A stretch of 42,269 nucleotides of DNA, taken from IMG/VR virus record IMGVR_UViG_3300032241_000927, positions 1 through 42,269 of that record. One strand, written 5' to 3'. Source of the stretch: a virus. This document shows, piece by piece, positions 1-6,189 of the stretch (position 1 is its first letter; each line of letters begins with the position of its first letter). The notes under the pieces are model-generated. The model was not told the DNA's origin. It did no database searches and worked only from the letters and a program-made list of their open reading frames with translations. A program made the position numbers and the translations under genes.

Positions 1-2
1 AT

Positions 3-89
3 TGGAAGACTGCTAAGATTATGTGTAGCACACGTGAAGAACTATTTGAAGTTATTAACGAAGCACTTGATATGGAAAAGGATGATTAA
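3..89 (+). CDS. 3' end of an upstream phage gene (partial)
   Basis: Only the last 28 codons are in the window, ending in TAA at 87-89; the start lies to the left. The visible tail reads through TREELFEVINEALDMEKDD with no internal stop, so a coding reading is likely. The next start codon follows after two bases, the tight packing typical of this phage block. Too little is visible to assign a family or function. Confidence 0.55.
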   Translation, partial: WKTAKIMCSTREELFEVINEALDMEKDD

Positions 90-91
90 TC

Positions 92-595
92 ATGGCAATT
101 TGGACCGTTAGTACATATTATAAAAAATCTTGTCAAGAAGTCGAAACATATCATCAGCGAGAAGGTGAAGGTAAAGTCACTGTAGTTAACGGTTTCCGGT
201 ATGGAGAGTGGACCGTAGAAACTACAGACGACAATCCTCCAGAATTTGAATTTGTAGAAGTTCCCGGCGGCGATGGTAAGAAAGATAGCATCAATATGTT
301 AGACTGTGAAGTTAACAATATTGAAAATTGCGAGCTTGTTGAAATGTTCGATGGCGGGTGTTGGTATGATGTTGAAATCGAAGGACTCGACGATAATGCC
401 GAAGAAGAAATCCGCGAATTTCTTGATGAAAATAGTCCTTATGAATTGGAAGAACGTGAAGAAGATTCTTGGTATCAAGGTGACACTGAATGGTGGATCT
501 GGGGACCAATTGAAATTAAAAACGAAGACGGCGAAACTGTGCGTATTATATGTGCAGATGAAGACGGTAATGTTGTGGATTTTAAAGATGAATAA
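92..595 (+). CDS. conserved acidic phage protein of unknown function
   Basis: A 167-residue, strongly acidic and tryptophan-rich protein with no signal peptide or membrane segment. Visible blocks include VNGFRYGEWTVET near residues 33-45, a VPGGDGKKDSIN block near 57-68 and a C-terminal WGPIEIKNEDGETVRIICADE block. From memory, proteins of this pattern occur as unnamed genes in T4-like marine phages; that is recollection, not a search. The start is supported by AAGGATG a few bases upstream. The end overlaps the next gene by 8 bases, so translation is probably coupled. Acidity alone could suggest a DNA mimic or a protein-binding adaptor, but nothing in the sequence proves this. Confidence 0.75.
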   Translation: MAIWTVSTYYKKSCQEVETYHQREGEGKVTVVNGFRYGEWTVETTDDNPPEFEFVEVPGGDGKKDSINMLDCEVNNIENCELVEMFDGGCWYDVEIEGLDDNAEEEIREFLDENSPYELEEREEDSWYQGDTEWWIWGPIEIKNEDGETVRIICADEDGNVVDFKDE

Positions 596-800
596 ATTAC
601 CAACTATAGGATCTAAATGGTCCTCTATTGACGGAAAATTATTTCTTGTTGATAATGTTGAAAAAATTGGTAAACATACTTGGGTATATTATACCAATAA
701 AGATAGCAATCAAAAATACAGTTGTTATGTAAATGCATTTTTACAAAGATTTAGCGAGATTATAAATGGATGCAATATTCACAGGCCCAGATCATATTGA
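588..800 (+). CDS. small conserved phage protein of unknown function (70 aa)
   Basis: The start is the ATG at 588, inside the end of the preceding gene (8-base overlap); the open frame extends farther upstream, but that part is out of frame with the real upstream gene. The protein has the spaced pattern GSKWSSIDGKLFLVDNVEKI, then W-x-YY, then SCYVNAFLQRF. This resembles short phage proteins built on a small beta-barrel with a terminal RF motif, but I cannot name the family. Its last 35 bases overlap the HIT-family gene in another frame. Possibly a small regulatory or host-interaction protein; function unknown. Confidence 0.6.
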   Translation: MNKLPTIGSKWSSIDGKLFLVDNVEKIGKHTWVYYTNKDSNQKYSCYVNAFLQRFSEIINGCNIHRPRSY

Positions 801-1161
801 AGATAGTTCTGCTCCTTGGACAGACATTGAGCGGGATGATTTTCATGTAATTGTATATAGAGACAAATATCCTTGTACACCCGGTCATTTATTATTTGTT
901 CCTAAATATAATAACACGTCTATCCTCAATGAAGCGTTCAGCGACGCATTTAGATATGGAAACACCAAAGTTAAAAACGGTGAATGGGACGGTTTTAACA
1001 TTGGATTTAATTATGGCGAAGCCGCAGGACAAACTGTAAACTGGCCACACATTCATCTTATTCCTCGTAGAAAAGGTGATGTCGAAGATCCAATTGGTGG
1101 TGTTCGTAATACAATTCCAGATAAAGGTAATTATAAAAGTTCAACATATAAACAAGATTAA
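766..1161 (+). CDS. HIT-family nucleotide-binding protein
   Basis: A 131-residue protein of the histidine-triad (HIT) superfamily, whose members hydrolyse or transfer nucleoside monophosphates from dinucleotides, AMP-lysine or similar substrates. The fold order is right: a beta strand with YPCTPGHLLFVPK at 35-47, an NIGFNYGEAAGQTV block at 78-91, then the active-site strand WPHIHLIPRRKGDVEDP at 93-109. In the family pattern H-x-H-x-H the first histidine is replaced by Trp93, while the central, nucleophilic histidine (His95) and the third (His97) remain. Catalysis is therefore possible but substrate binding may differ. No other in-frame start exists; the 35-base overlap with the upstream gene is long but unavoidable. 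A sigma70 promoter follows immediately, so the gene ends an upstream operon. Confidence 0.85.
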   Translation: MDAIFTGPDHIEDSSAPWTDIERDDFHVIVYRDKYPCTPGHLLFVPKYNNTSILNEAFSDAFRYGNTKVKNGEWDGFNIGFNYGEAAGQTVNWPHIHLIPRRKGDVEDPIGGVRNTIPDKGNYKSSTYKQD

Positions 1162-1166
1162 ATCTG

Positions 1167-1195
1167 TTGACTTGTTAAAAAAATATGTTTATAAT
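1167..1195 (+). promoter_or_regulatory. sigma70-type promoter upstream of queE
   Basis: TTGACT at 1167-1172, a 17-base spacer and a perfect TATAAT at 1190-1195. Transcription should begin near 1202, giving a short leader before the queE ATG at 1216, with AAAGGA at about 1205-1210 as ribosome site. It probably drives queE, the 141-residue unknown and RNase H as one early or middle transcript read by host RNA polymerase. Confidence 0.8.
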
Positions 1196-1215
1196 AAACT
1201 CATTGAAAGGATAAT

Positions 1216-2055
1216 ATGAGTAAAATTAAAGTAGCGGAATTATTTTATAGTATTCAAGGCGAAGGACGTTATATGGGCGTGCCTTCTGTTTTCTTGCGTA
1301 CATTTGGATGTAATTTCCGCTGTGCTGGATTTGGTATGCCACGAGGAGAACTAAGTAATGAAGTCGAAGATATTGCAGTTGTTGTACATTTGTTCAACGA
1401 TTATAAAGAATTGCCTCTTGTATCTACAGGGTGCGATAGCTATGCTTCTTGGGATCCTAGGTTTAAGCATCTTTCTCCTTTATTGTCTGTTGATAGCATT
1501 GCCTCTTCGATTGTGGATATACTTCCTTACAAAGAATGGCAAGACGAACATCTCGTAATTACAGGCGGTGAGCCTTTACTAGGTTGGCAACGTAGTTATG
1601 CTGAATTATTAGATCATCCTAAAATGCAAAGTCTTAAAGAACTTACATTTGAAACAAATGGCACTCAAAAACTAACTCCAGAGTTTAAAGAATATCTAAG
1701 TCGTTGGAGTAACTTTAGAGAAATCACATTTAGTGTAAGTGCTAAATTACCTTGCAGTGGTGAGAGTTGGGATGATGCTATTAAGCCTGAAGTAGTTTGC
1801 GAATATGAAGAAGTCGGAACTGCCTATCTTAAGTTTGTAGTAGCAACAGAACAAGACATCGCAGATGCAGAATGTGCAGTTGGTGCATACCGTGTGGCAG
1901 GATTTAAAGGACACGTTTATCTAATGCCAGTGGGCGGTGTGGAAAATGTTTACACATTAAACGCAAAGAATGTGGCACTAGCGGCAATGAAACGTGGATG
2001 GCGTTACAGTGATCGACTACAGGTACCACTGTTCAAGAATGAGTGGGGTACATAA
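1216..2055 (+). CDS. queE: 7-carboxy-7-deazaguanine synthase QueE, radical SAM
   Basis: A 279-residue member of the radical SAM QueE family, which converts 6-carboxy-tetrahydropterin to 7-carboxy-7-deazaguanine in the queuosine/archaeosine precursor pathway; phages use this pathway for 7-deazaguanine DNA modification. The N-terminus carries the QueE hallmark AELFYSIQGEGRYMGVPSVF (7-26). The GGEP motif, for SAM binding, is in LVITGGEPLLGWQ. The iron-sulfur cysteines appear to be Cys32, Cys36 and Cys73: the usual C-x3-C-x2-C is interrupted by about 36 residues between the second and third, and the expected C-D-[ST]-x-A follow-up is found at 73-77. No other deazaguanine gene (queC, queD, folE, dpdA) is in the window. 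The gene has its own sigma70 promoter and overlaps the next gene as TAATG. Confidence 0.9.
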   Translation: MSKIKVAELFYSIQGEGRYMGVPSVFLRTFGCNFRCAGFGMPRGELSNEVEDIAVVVHLFNDYKELPLVSTGCDSYASWDPRFKHLSPLLSVDSIASSIVDILPYKEWQDEHLVITGGEPLLGWQRSYAELLDHPKMQSLKELTFETNGTQKLTPEFKEYLSRWSNFREITFSVSAKLPCSGESWDDAIKPEVVCEYEEVGTAYLKFVVATEQDIADAECAVGAYRVAGFKGHVYLMPVGGVENVYTLNAKNVALAAMKRGWRYSDRLQVPLFKNEWGT

Positions 2056-2480
2056 TGAAAAATATTATTAAAAAATTATTCGGTATTGATAAAATTGAAG
2101 CCGAAAAAGAACAAGCAAAAGCCGAGGCAGAATTGTTTATTAAAACTGCCGAAGAAGCCAAAGAAGCCGCTAGACTTGCTGGGTTAAGTCCAAAAGAAAT
2201 TGCTACTGAGCGGAAAGAGCCCTGGGTAGCTGTTTTGGATACACACGTCAACAAGGATAATATTCGTAACGGATTTTTTGAACTTGACTGGAATGACTAT
2301 TTTGTGTTACAATTACGTAGTAACGGATACGTTGGAGAAACAGATGAAGAAATTGTGGACCAATGGTTTTCCGAACTATGCCGAAATGTTGGTGCCGAAG
2401 AAGGCGTTGATATGAGTCGTAGAGGTGCCGGTTACGTTAACCGTGCGTTGCGTGAAGATGGAAGAACGGAAGTTAGTTAA
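2055..2480 (+). CDS. conserved phage protein of unknown function with N-terminal coiled coil
   Basis: A 141-residue protein, taking the ATG at 2055 that overlaps the queE stop as TAATG; a GTG at 2043 is possible but less likely. Residues about 10-45 are rich in Ala, Glu and Lys (AEKEQAKAEAELFIKTAEEA) and should form a coiled coil or long helix. The C-terminal half has a distinct block NGFFELDWNDYFVLQLRSNG, then VDQWFSELCRNV and a GAGYVNRAL tail. I recall this block from unnamed proteins of T4-like marine phages; no function is known to me. Position between queE and RNase H suggests co-transcription with both, not shared chemistry. Confidence 0.75.
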   Translation: MKNIIKKLFGIDKIEAEKEQAKAEAELFIKTAEEAKEAARLAGLSPKEIATERKEPWVAVLDTHVNKDNIRNGFFELDWNDYFVLQLRSNGYVGETDEEIVDQWFSELCRNVGAEEGVDMSRRGAGYVNRALREDGRTEVS

Positions 2481-3469
2481 TGTCAAAAACATATATACTG
2501 GTAGATACAGCAAATACATTTTTTAGAGCCCGACACGTTATTAGAGGAGATCTTAATGATAAAGTCGGAATGAGTATCCATACAGTATTAGGCAGTGTCC
2601 GAAAAGCGTGGAAAGACTTTAAAGGTGACCACGTTGTTTTTTGTTTAGAGGGACGTAGCTGGCGTAAGGATTACTATGCTCCTTACAAACGTCAACGTAC
2701 AGATGCTCGTGCCGCGGCAAGTCCTCGTGAGCAAGAAGAAGATCGTGTATTTTGGGAAACCTTTGATCAGTTCAAAGATTTTATTACCAATAAAACTAAT
2801 TGTACAGTACTTCAGCATCAGCAGTTAGAAGCAGACGATTTGATTGCTGGATGGATACAAAGTCATCCCAGCGATAATCACGTGATAATTTCGACAGACG
2901 GAGACTTTGCACAACTTATTGCACCAAACGTTCGACAATATAATGGTGTGATGCAAATTACAACTACACACGAGGGATACTTTGATGAAAAAGGTAAACG
3001 TGTCATTGATAAGAAAACTAAACAAGAAAAGCCCGCGCCGGATCCATCCTGGTTGCTATTTGAGAAGTGTATGCGTGGAGACACCTCCGACAATATCTTT
3101 AGTGCTTATCCAGGAGTACGTGAGAAAGGGACAAAGAATAAAGTTGGTCTCCGTGAAGCATATGCTGACAGGGCGTCTAAAGGATATTCGTGGAACAATC
3201 TCATGCTCCAAAAGTGGGTAGACCACGAAGGAGTAGAGCATCGTGTGCTAGATGATTATATGAGAAATGTTAATTTGTGTGATCTAACAGCGCAACCAAA
3301 CGATATTAAATTGTTGATCAAAGATACTGTGCAATCTGCAACCACAGCAGAAAAAAATGTTCCGCAGGTTGGTATTAGATTATTAAAATTTTGTGCAGAA
3401 TACGATCTACAAAAAGTCAGTGAGCAGGTTCAAAGTTACGCAGAACCATTAAACGCAAGGTATATATGA
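2480..3469 (+). CDS. rnh: T4-type RNase H, 5'-3' flap exonuclease
   Basis: A 329-residue nuclease of the T4 RNase H/FEN family, close in length to T4 Rnh (305), which removes RNA primers and short DNA from the 5' ends of lagging-strand fragments. Metal-binding acids of the PIN-like core are visible: VDTAN (Asp9), LEADDLIAGW (Glu117, Asp119, Asp120), STDGDFAQL (Asp140, Asp142) and GDTSDNIFS (Asp201, Asp204). The arch segment SWRKDYYAPYKRQR (60-73) matches the WRRDFAYYYKKNR block of the T4 enzyme. In the second acidic motif the usual Asp (T4 Asp71) is Glu57, a conservative change. The start overlaps the previous stop as TAATG and the end overlaps the next start, so translation is coupled. Confidence 0.9.
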   Translation: MSKTYILVDTANTFFRARHVIRGDLNDKVGMSIHTVLGSVRKAWKDFKGDHVVFCLEGRSWRKDYYAPYKRQRTDARAAASPREQEEDRVFWETFDQFKDFITNKTNCTVLQHQQLEADDLIAGWIQSHPSDNHVIISTDGDFAQLIAPNVRQYNGVMQITTTHEGYFDEKGKRVIDKKTKQEKPAPDPSWLLFEKCMRGDTSDNIFSAYPGVREKGTKNKVGLREAYADRASKGYSWNNLMLQKWVDHEGVEHRVLDDYMRNVNLCDLTAQPNDIKLLIKDTVQSATTAEKNVPQVGIRLLKFCAEYDLQKVSEQVQSYAEPLNARYI

Positions 3470-3942
3470 TGATAGCAAATGCAAAAGTATTGATTCCAAA
3501 TAAAGAATGGTTAGTAACAGATGGTCCTAAAAAAATTGGATCTATTGCTAAATCTAAAAAAGGTTATGTTTTTTTAAAAAATGGACAAACTGTGCCTTTC
3601 AAAGATTTAACAGAAATTAATACTCAATTTGGCATCGATGTAGTCGAAGAAAAATATAAAAAAGAAAATAACGAAACCAACGGGCATTCTGTATACGATT
3701 ATCCTTGCCGTACACATCCTTACGAACCCGTATATGATGTTCGTAGGAAATTACCATTATTTGCCAAAAGTGCAAAAAGTAAAAGTCAATATTGTGCAGG
3801 ATATTATGTTATAAAATTTAAAAAAGGATGGCTTAAAAGTTTCTGCCCAAAATTAATTACATTAGAACGTAATCCATTTCAAGGACCATTCCGCACAGCA
3901 CAGGAAATGAAAAAAGTATTAAACCAGTTAAATAAAGAATGA
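3466..3942 (+). CDS. conserved phage protein of unknown function (158 aa)
   Basis: A basic, 158-residue protein beginning at ATGATG (3466 or 3469), overlapping the RNase H stop. Two regions are visible: an N-terminal beta-rich part with GSIAKSKKGYVFLKNGQTVPF, and a C-terminal block YEPVYDVRRKLPLFAKSAKSKSQYCAGYYVIKF followed by FCPKLITLERNPFQGPFRT (described here in pieces; residues about 85-145). The lysine-rich surface would suit nucleic-acid binding, but this is only inference. It sits between RNase H and another unknown with ATGA overlap, and similar genes occur at this place in T4-like marine phages as far as I recall. Confidence 0.75.
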   Translation: MMIANAKVLIPNKEWLVTDGPKKIGSIAKSKKGYVFLKNGQTVPFKDLTEINTQFGIDVVEEKYKKENNETNGHSVYDYPCRTHPYEPVYDVRRKLPLFAKSAKSKSQYCAGYYVIKFKKGWLKSFCPKLITLERNPFQGPFRTAQEMKKVLNQLNKE

Positions 3943-4163
3943 AGAACCTTAACACCATTCCAATTGAAGATTTTTTAGATCGTACTCGTGTTGCCATTAA
4001 GAGTAATCAAAAAACTGTAACTTTGACTATTAAAGAAGCCACAGATCTTCAAAATAGTTTAAGTGTTGTTATGACCAGATTAGCTGGTGATTTAGATCAA
4101 ATTGTTTCAACTACAGCATCAGCTGATCCTATATCTATCAAAATGGACGGTGGAAGTTTTTAG
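3939..4163 (+). CDS. small conserved phage protein of unknown function (74 aa)
   Basis: A 74-residue protein whose start overlaps the previous stop as ATGA. It reads NTIPIEDFLDRTRVAIKS, then TLTIKEATDLQNSLSVVMTRL, so most of it should be two helices with a beta strand between, ending in a flexible tail. No enzyme motif is present. Such a compact helical protein could be a subunit or small regulator. The operon tail position and translational coupling are the best evidence that it is a real gene. Confidence 0.7.
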   Translation: MKNLNTIPIEDFLDRTRVAIKSNQKTVTLTIKEATDLQNSLSVVMTRLAGDLDQIVSTTASADPISIKMDGGSF

Positions 4164-4173
4164 GTGATTTTGT

Positions 4174-4181
4174 GATAAATA
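4174..4181 (+). promoter_or_regulatory. candidate T4-type late promoter (GATAAATA)
   Basis: GATAAATA matches the T4 late element TATAAATA at seven of eight positions. Initiation is expected about six bases downstream, near 4187, which gives a leader of about 20 bases before the ATG at 4209. That leader contains a good ribosome site, ACGGAG. Because the genome is AT-rich, a chance match cannot be excluded. Confidence 0.5.
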
Positions 4182-4208
4182 TATATGTACTTTACGGAGA
4201 TATATATA

Positions 4209-4508
4209 ATGAGTCGCCCAAAACCAAAAGTTTTGTTAGAAATAACCAATAAAAAAACTTATAAAACAGAGCAGGTCTTAGACGCAGAGGCTATTTGGGC
4301 AGTATTCTATCAAGATAAACCAATTAATCTTAAAACATCTAGTATGGTCGCACACCATATAGGTCCAAAGTACAAGAAAATTTCATTCTCCAATTCTGGT
4401 CACGCATTTAATCTAGCTGAAAAATTAAACAAATTGTTTAATACCACAGACTTCAATGTATATAAACTTACAGTTGGAGAAAAATTAACCGATGAATCTC
4501 AAACCTAA
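4209..4508 (+). CDS. conserved phage protein of unknown function (99 aa)
   Basis: The start is taken as ATG 4209, not the in-frame ATG 4185, because 4209 has GGAG nine bases upstream and 4185 lies at the predicted late transcription start. The protein has the blocks LDAEAIWAVFYQDKPINLKT and GPKYKKISFSNSGHAFNLAE followed by KLNKLFNT. I recall near-identical blocks from unnamed proteins of marine T4-like phages. No enzymatic motif is visible. It overlaps the next gene by 17 bases and probably forms a two-gene unit with it. Confidence 0.75.
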   Translation: MSRPKPKVLLEITNKKTYKTEQVLDAEAIWAVFYQDKPINLKTSSMVAHHIGPKYKKISFSNSGHAFNLAEKLNKLFNTTDFNVYKLTVGEKLTDESQT

Positions 4509-4872
4509 ACTAACCAAGTATATTGCAGAAACACTTGGATTAAAAACGGACGAGAAATCTCTTAGAAAATTACAATCAATATTGTTTCTTAGTACAAGAA
4601 ACAAATCAAAAGGCGGACTTCGTCTTAGTGATCAAGGGTTTGATACTCTTCAAAAAGCCGATCTTAAATTTTACAAAATTAAATTAGACGAACCAGTTGT
4701 TTATAACAACCAATTAATTATTTGGTTAGATCATTTTATTGATTGTCCTTGGTATATTACCAACAAAGACATCTATGTTTTTGGAGAAAAAATGGCAGTT
4801 CAACTAGTGTTGTTTTCAGGCAACATTGTAAAATTTACAATAGCCAAAGACAAAAGTACCAAAACTGCTTGA
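4492..4872 (+). CDS. conserved phage protein of unknown function (126 aa)
   Basis: A 126-residue protein starting inside the end of the previous gene. Visible features are GLRLSDQGFDTLQKADLKFYKI (about 42-63), NQLIIWLDHFIDCPWYI (about 73-89) and YVFGEKMAVQLVLFSGNI (about 95-112). This mix of helix and hydrophobic strands indicates a globular alpha/beta protein; the hydrophobic stretches are too short and amphipathic for membrane segments. From memory it belongs to a widespread but unnamed T4-like phage family. The next promoter starts within its last codons, so it ends this transcription unit. Confidence 0.75.
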   Translation: MNLKPKLTKYIAETLGLKTDEKSLRKLQSILFLSTRNKSKGGLRLSDQGFDTLQKADLKFYKIKLDEPVVYNNQLIIWLDHFIDCPWYITNKDIYVFGEKMAVQLVLFSGNIVKFTIAKDKSTKTA

Positions 4873-4897
4873 CGCTGACTGTTTTATAGTGTACAAT
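4869..4897 (+). promoter_or_regulatory. sigma70-type promoter upstream of the MoxR ATPase
   Basis: TTGACG at 4869-4874, a 17-base spacer and TACAAT at 4892-4897. The -35 box lies over the stop of the preceding gene. Predicted start near 4904 leaves a leader of about 50 AT-rich bases before the ATG at 4957, with AAGAAAG as a weak ribosome site. Confidence 0.7.
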
Positions 4898-4956
4898 ATA
4901 TACATATTGATGCATACAGTATTCAATATTTTTTAAACACTTTAAGAAAGATTGTT

Positions 4957-6036
4957 ATGGCAGAGCAAATTTCCGCAAATCGTACAGTTACACCAAATGA
5001 AGCTAAACGTAGTCTTCGTAAATGTATTAAAATTAAACGCCCTGTGTTTATGTGGGGTCCTCCCGGTATTGGTAAATCCGATATTGTTAAACAAATCGGA
5101 GACGAACAAGATAGAGAAGTTATCGATGTTCGTTTAAGTTTGTGGGAACCTACTGACATTAAAGGTATTCCTTATTACAACAGTACACTCAATACAATGA
5201 CCTGGGCTCCTCCCGCAGAGTTGCCTACAGATCCAGAGTCTACTGCTATTTTGTTTTTAGATGAGTTGAACTCTGCGGCTCCTTCTACACAGGCGGCGGC
5301 ATATCAATTAATTTTGAACCGTCGTGTTGGTACTTACATTTTGCCAGAAGGTGTTAGTATTGTTGCCGCAGGTAACAGAGAAACTGACAAGGCTGTTACT
5401 TATAGAATGCCTGCTCCGTTGGCAAATCGTTTTGTTCACTTAGAACTTAAATCAGATTTTGAAGATTGGCAAGAATGGGCTGTTAACAATAAAATTCACG
5501 AACAGGTTGTCGGTTATGTAGGCTTTGCTAAAAATGATTTGTATGACTTTGATCCCCGTGGTGCAAGTCGTTCTTTTGCTACACCCCGTAGCTGGTCTTT
5601 TGTATCAGAATTACTCAAAGATGACGATTTAGACGAAGGCACATTAACTGATTTGGTTTCAGGTGCAATTGGCGAAGGGCTTGCTGTTAAATTTATGGCA
5701 CATCGTAAGGTTGCTAAACAGATGCCTAAGCCAGAAGATATTTTGTCAGGCAAAATTAAAAACTCTAGCATCAAAGAAATTAGTGCTATGTATTCTTTGA
5801 TTGTATCTTTGTGCTACGAACTTCAAACAGCACACCAAAAGAAAGTCAAAGATTGGGATGCAATGGCAGATAACTTCTTCGGATTTATGATGGATAATTT
5901 TCCAACTGAATTGGTTGTGATGGGGGCAAAAGTTGCGCTCACAAATTATCAATTGCCGTTTGATGCGTCTAAGTTGAAGAACTTTGATCGCTTCCACGAG
6001 AAGTACGGCAAGTTCATTATCCAGGCAATGGAATAA
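4957..6036 (+). CDS. MoxR-type AAA+ ATPase
   Basis: A 359-residue AAA+ ATPase of the MoxR branch, whose members act as chaperones with a VWA-domain partner. Walker A is GPPGIGKS (34-41), Walker B is ILFLDE (98-103), sensor 1 is the Asn in AAGN (140), and the arginine-finger segment is LANRFVHLEL (156-165). The insertion LSLWEPTDIKGIP after the first strand is typical of the MoxR clade. The next gene encodes a VWA protein, the classic partner, but here the two are separated by a terminator and a second promoter, so their ratio can be set independently. Substrate unknown: metal insertion, complex assembly or virion maturation are all possible. Confidence 0.9.
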   Translation: MAEQISANRTVTPNEAKRSLRKCIKIKRPVFMWGPPGIGKSDIVKQIGDEQDREVIDVRLSLWEPTDIKGIPYYNSTLNTMTWAPPAELPTDPESTAILFLDELNSAAPSTQAAAYQLILNRRVGTYILPEGVSIVAAGNRETDKAVTYRMPAPLANRFVHLELKSDFEDWQEWAVNNKIHEQVVGYVGFAKNDLYDFDPRGASRSFATPRSWSFVSELLKDDDLDEGTLTDLVSGAIGEGLAVKFMAHRKVAKQMPKPEDILSGKIKNSSIKEISAMYSLIVSLCYELQTAHQKKVKDWDAMADNFFGFMMDNFPTELVVMGAKVALTNYQLPFDASKLKNFDRFHEKYGKFIIQAME

Positions 6037-6061
6037 AAAAAGGACCCTAGGGTCCTTTTTT
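6036..6061 (+). terminator. rho-independent terminator after the MoxR gene
   Basis: A perfect palindrome of AAAAAAGGACCCTAGGGTCC followed by T6, centred between 6048 and 6049. The GC-rich stem GGACCC/GGGTCC directly abuts the gene's stop codon, with an A tract on one side and T tract on the other, so it could stop transcription from either direction. Confidence 0.9.
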
Positions 6062-6129
6062 AATATCTTAATTTTTTATCTTTATATGAACTTATTTTAT
6101 ACAAATAAAATAATTTGAATAAAAATCAC

Positions 6130-6158
6130 TTGCGTTTTCAACAATTTTCCTGTATAAT
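6130..6158 (+). promoter_or_regulatory. sigma70-type promoter upstream of the VWA gene
   Basis: TTGCGT at 6130-6135, 17 bases, perfect TATAAT at 6153-6158. Expected start near 6165, with AAAGGAG at about 6176-6182 as a strong ribosome site before the ATG at 6190. The preceding 6062-6129 is AT-rich and holds no gene that I can see. Confidence 0.75.
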
Positions 6159-6189
6159 AACTATATATTGTTAACAAAGGAGCAAAAAT

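Noticed and set aside
306-587. Longer version of the 70-residue gene starting at 306
   Set aside because: It would overlap most of the 92-595 gene in another frame; the internal ATG at 588 gives an 8-base overlap and a compact protein.
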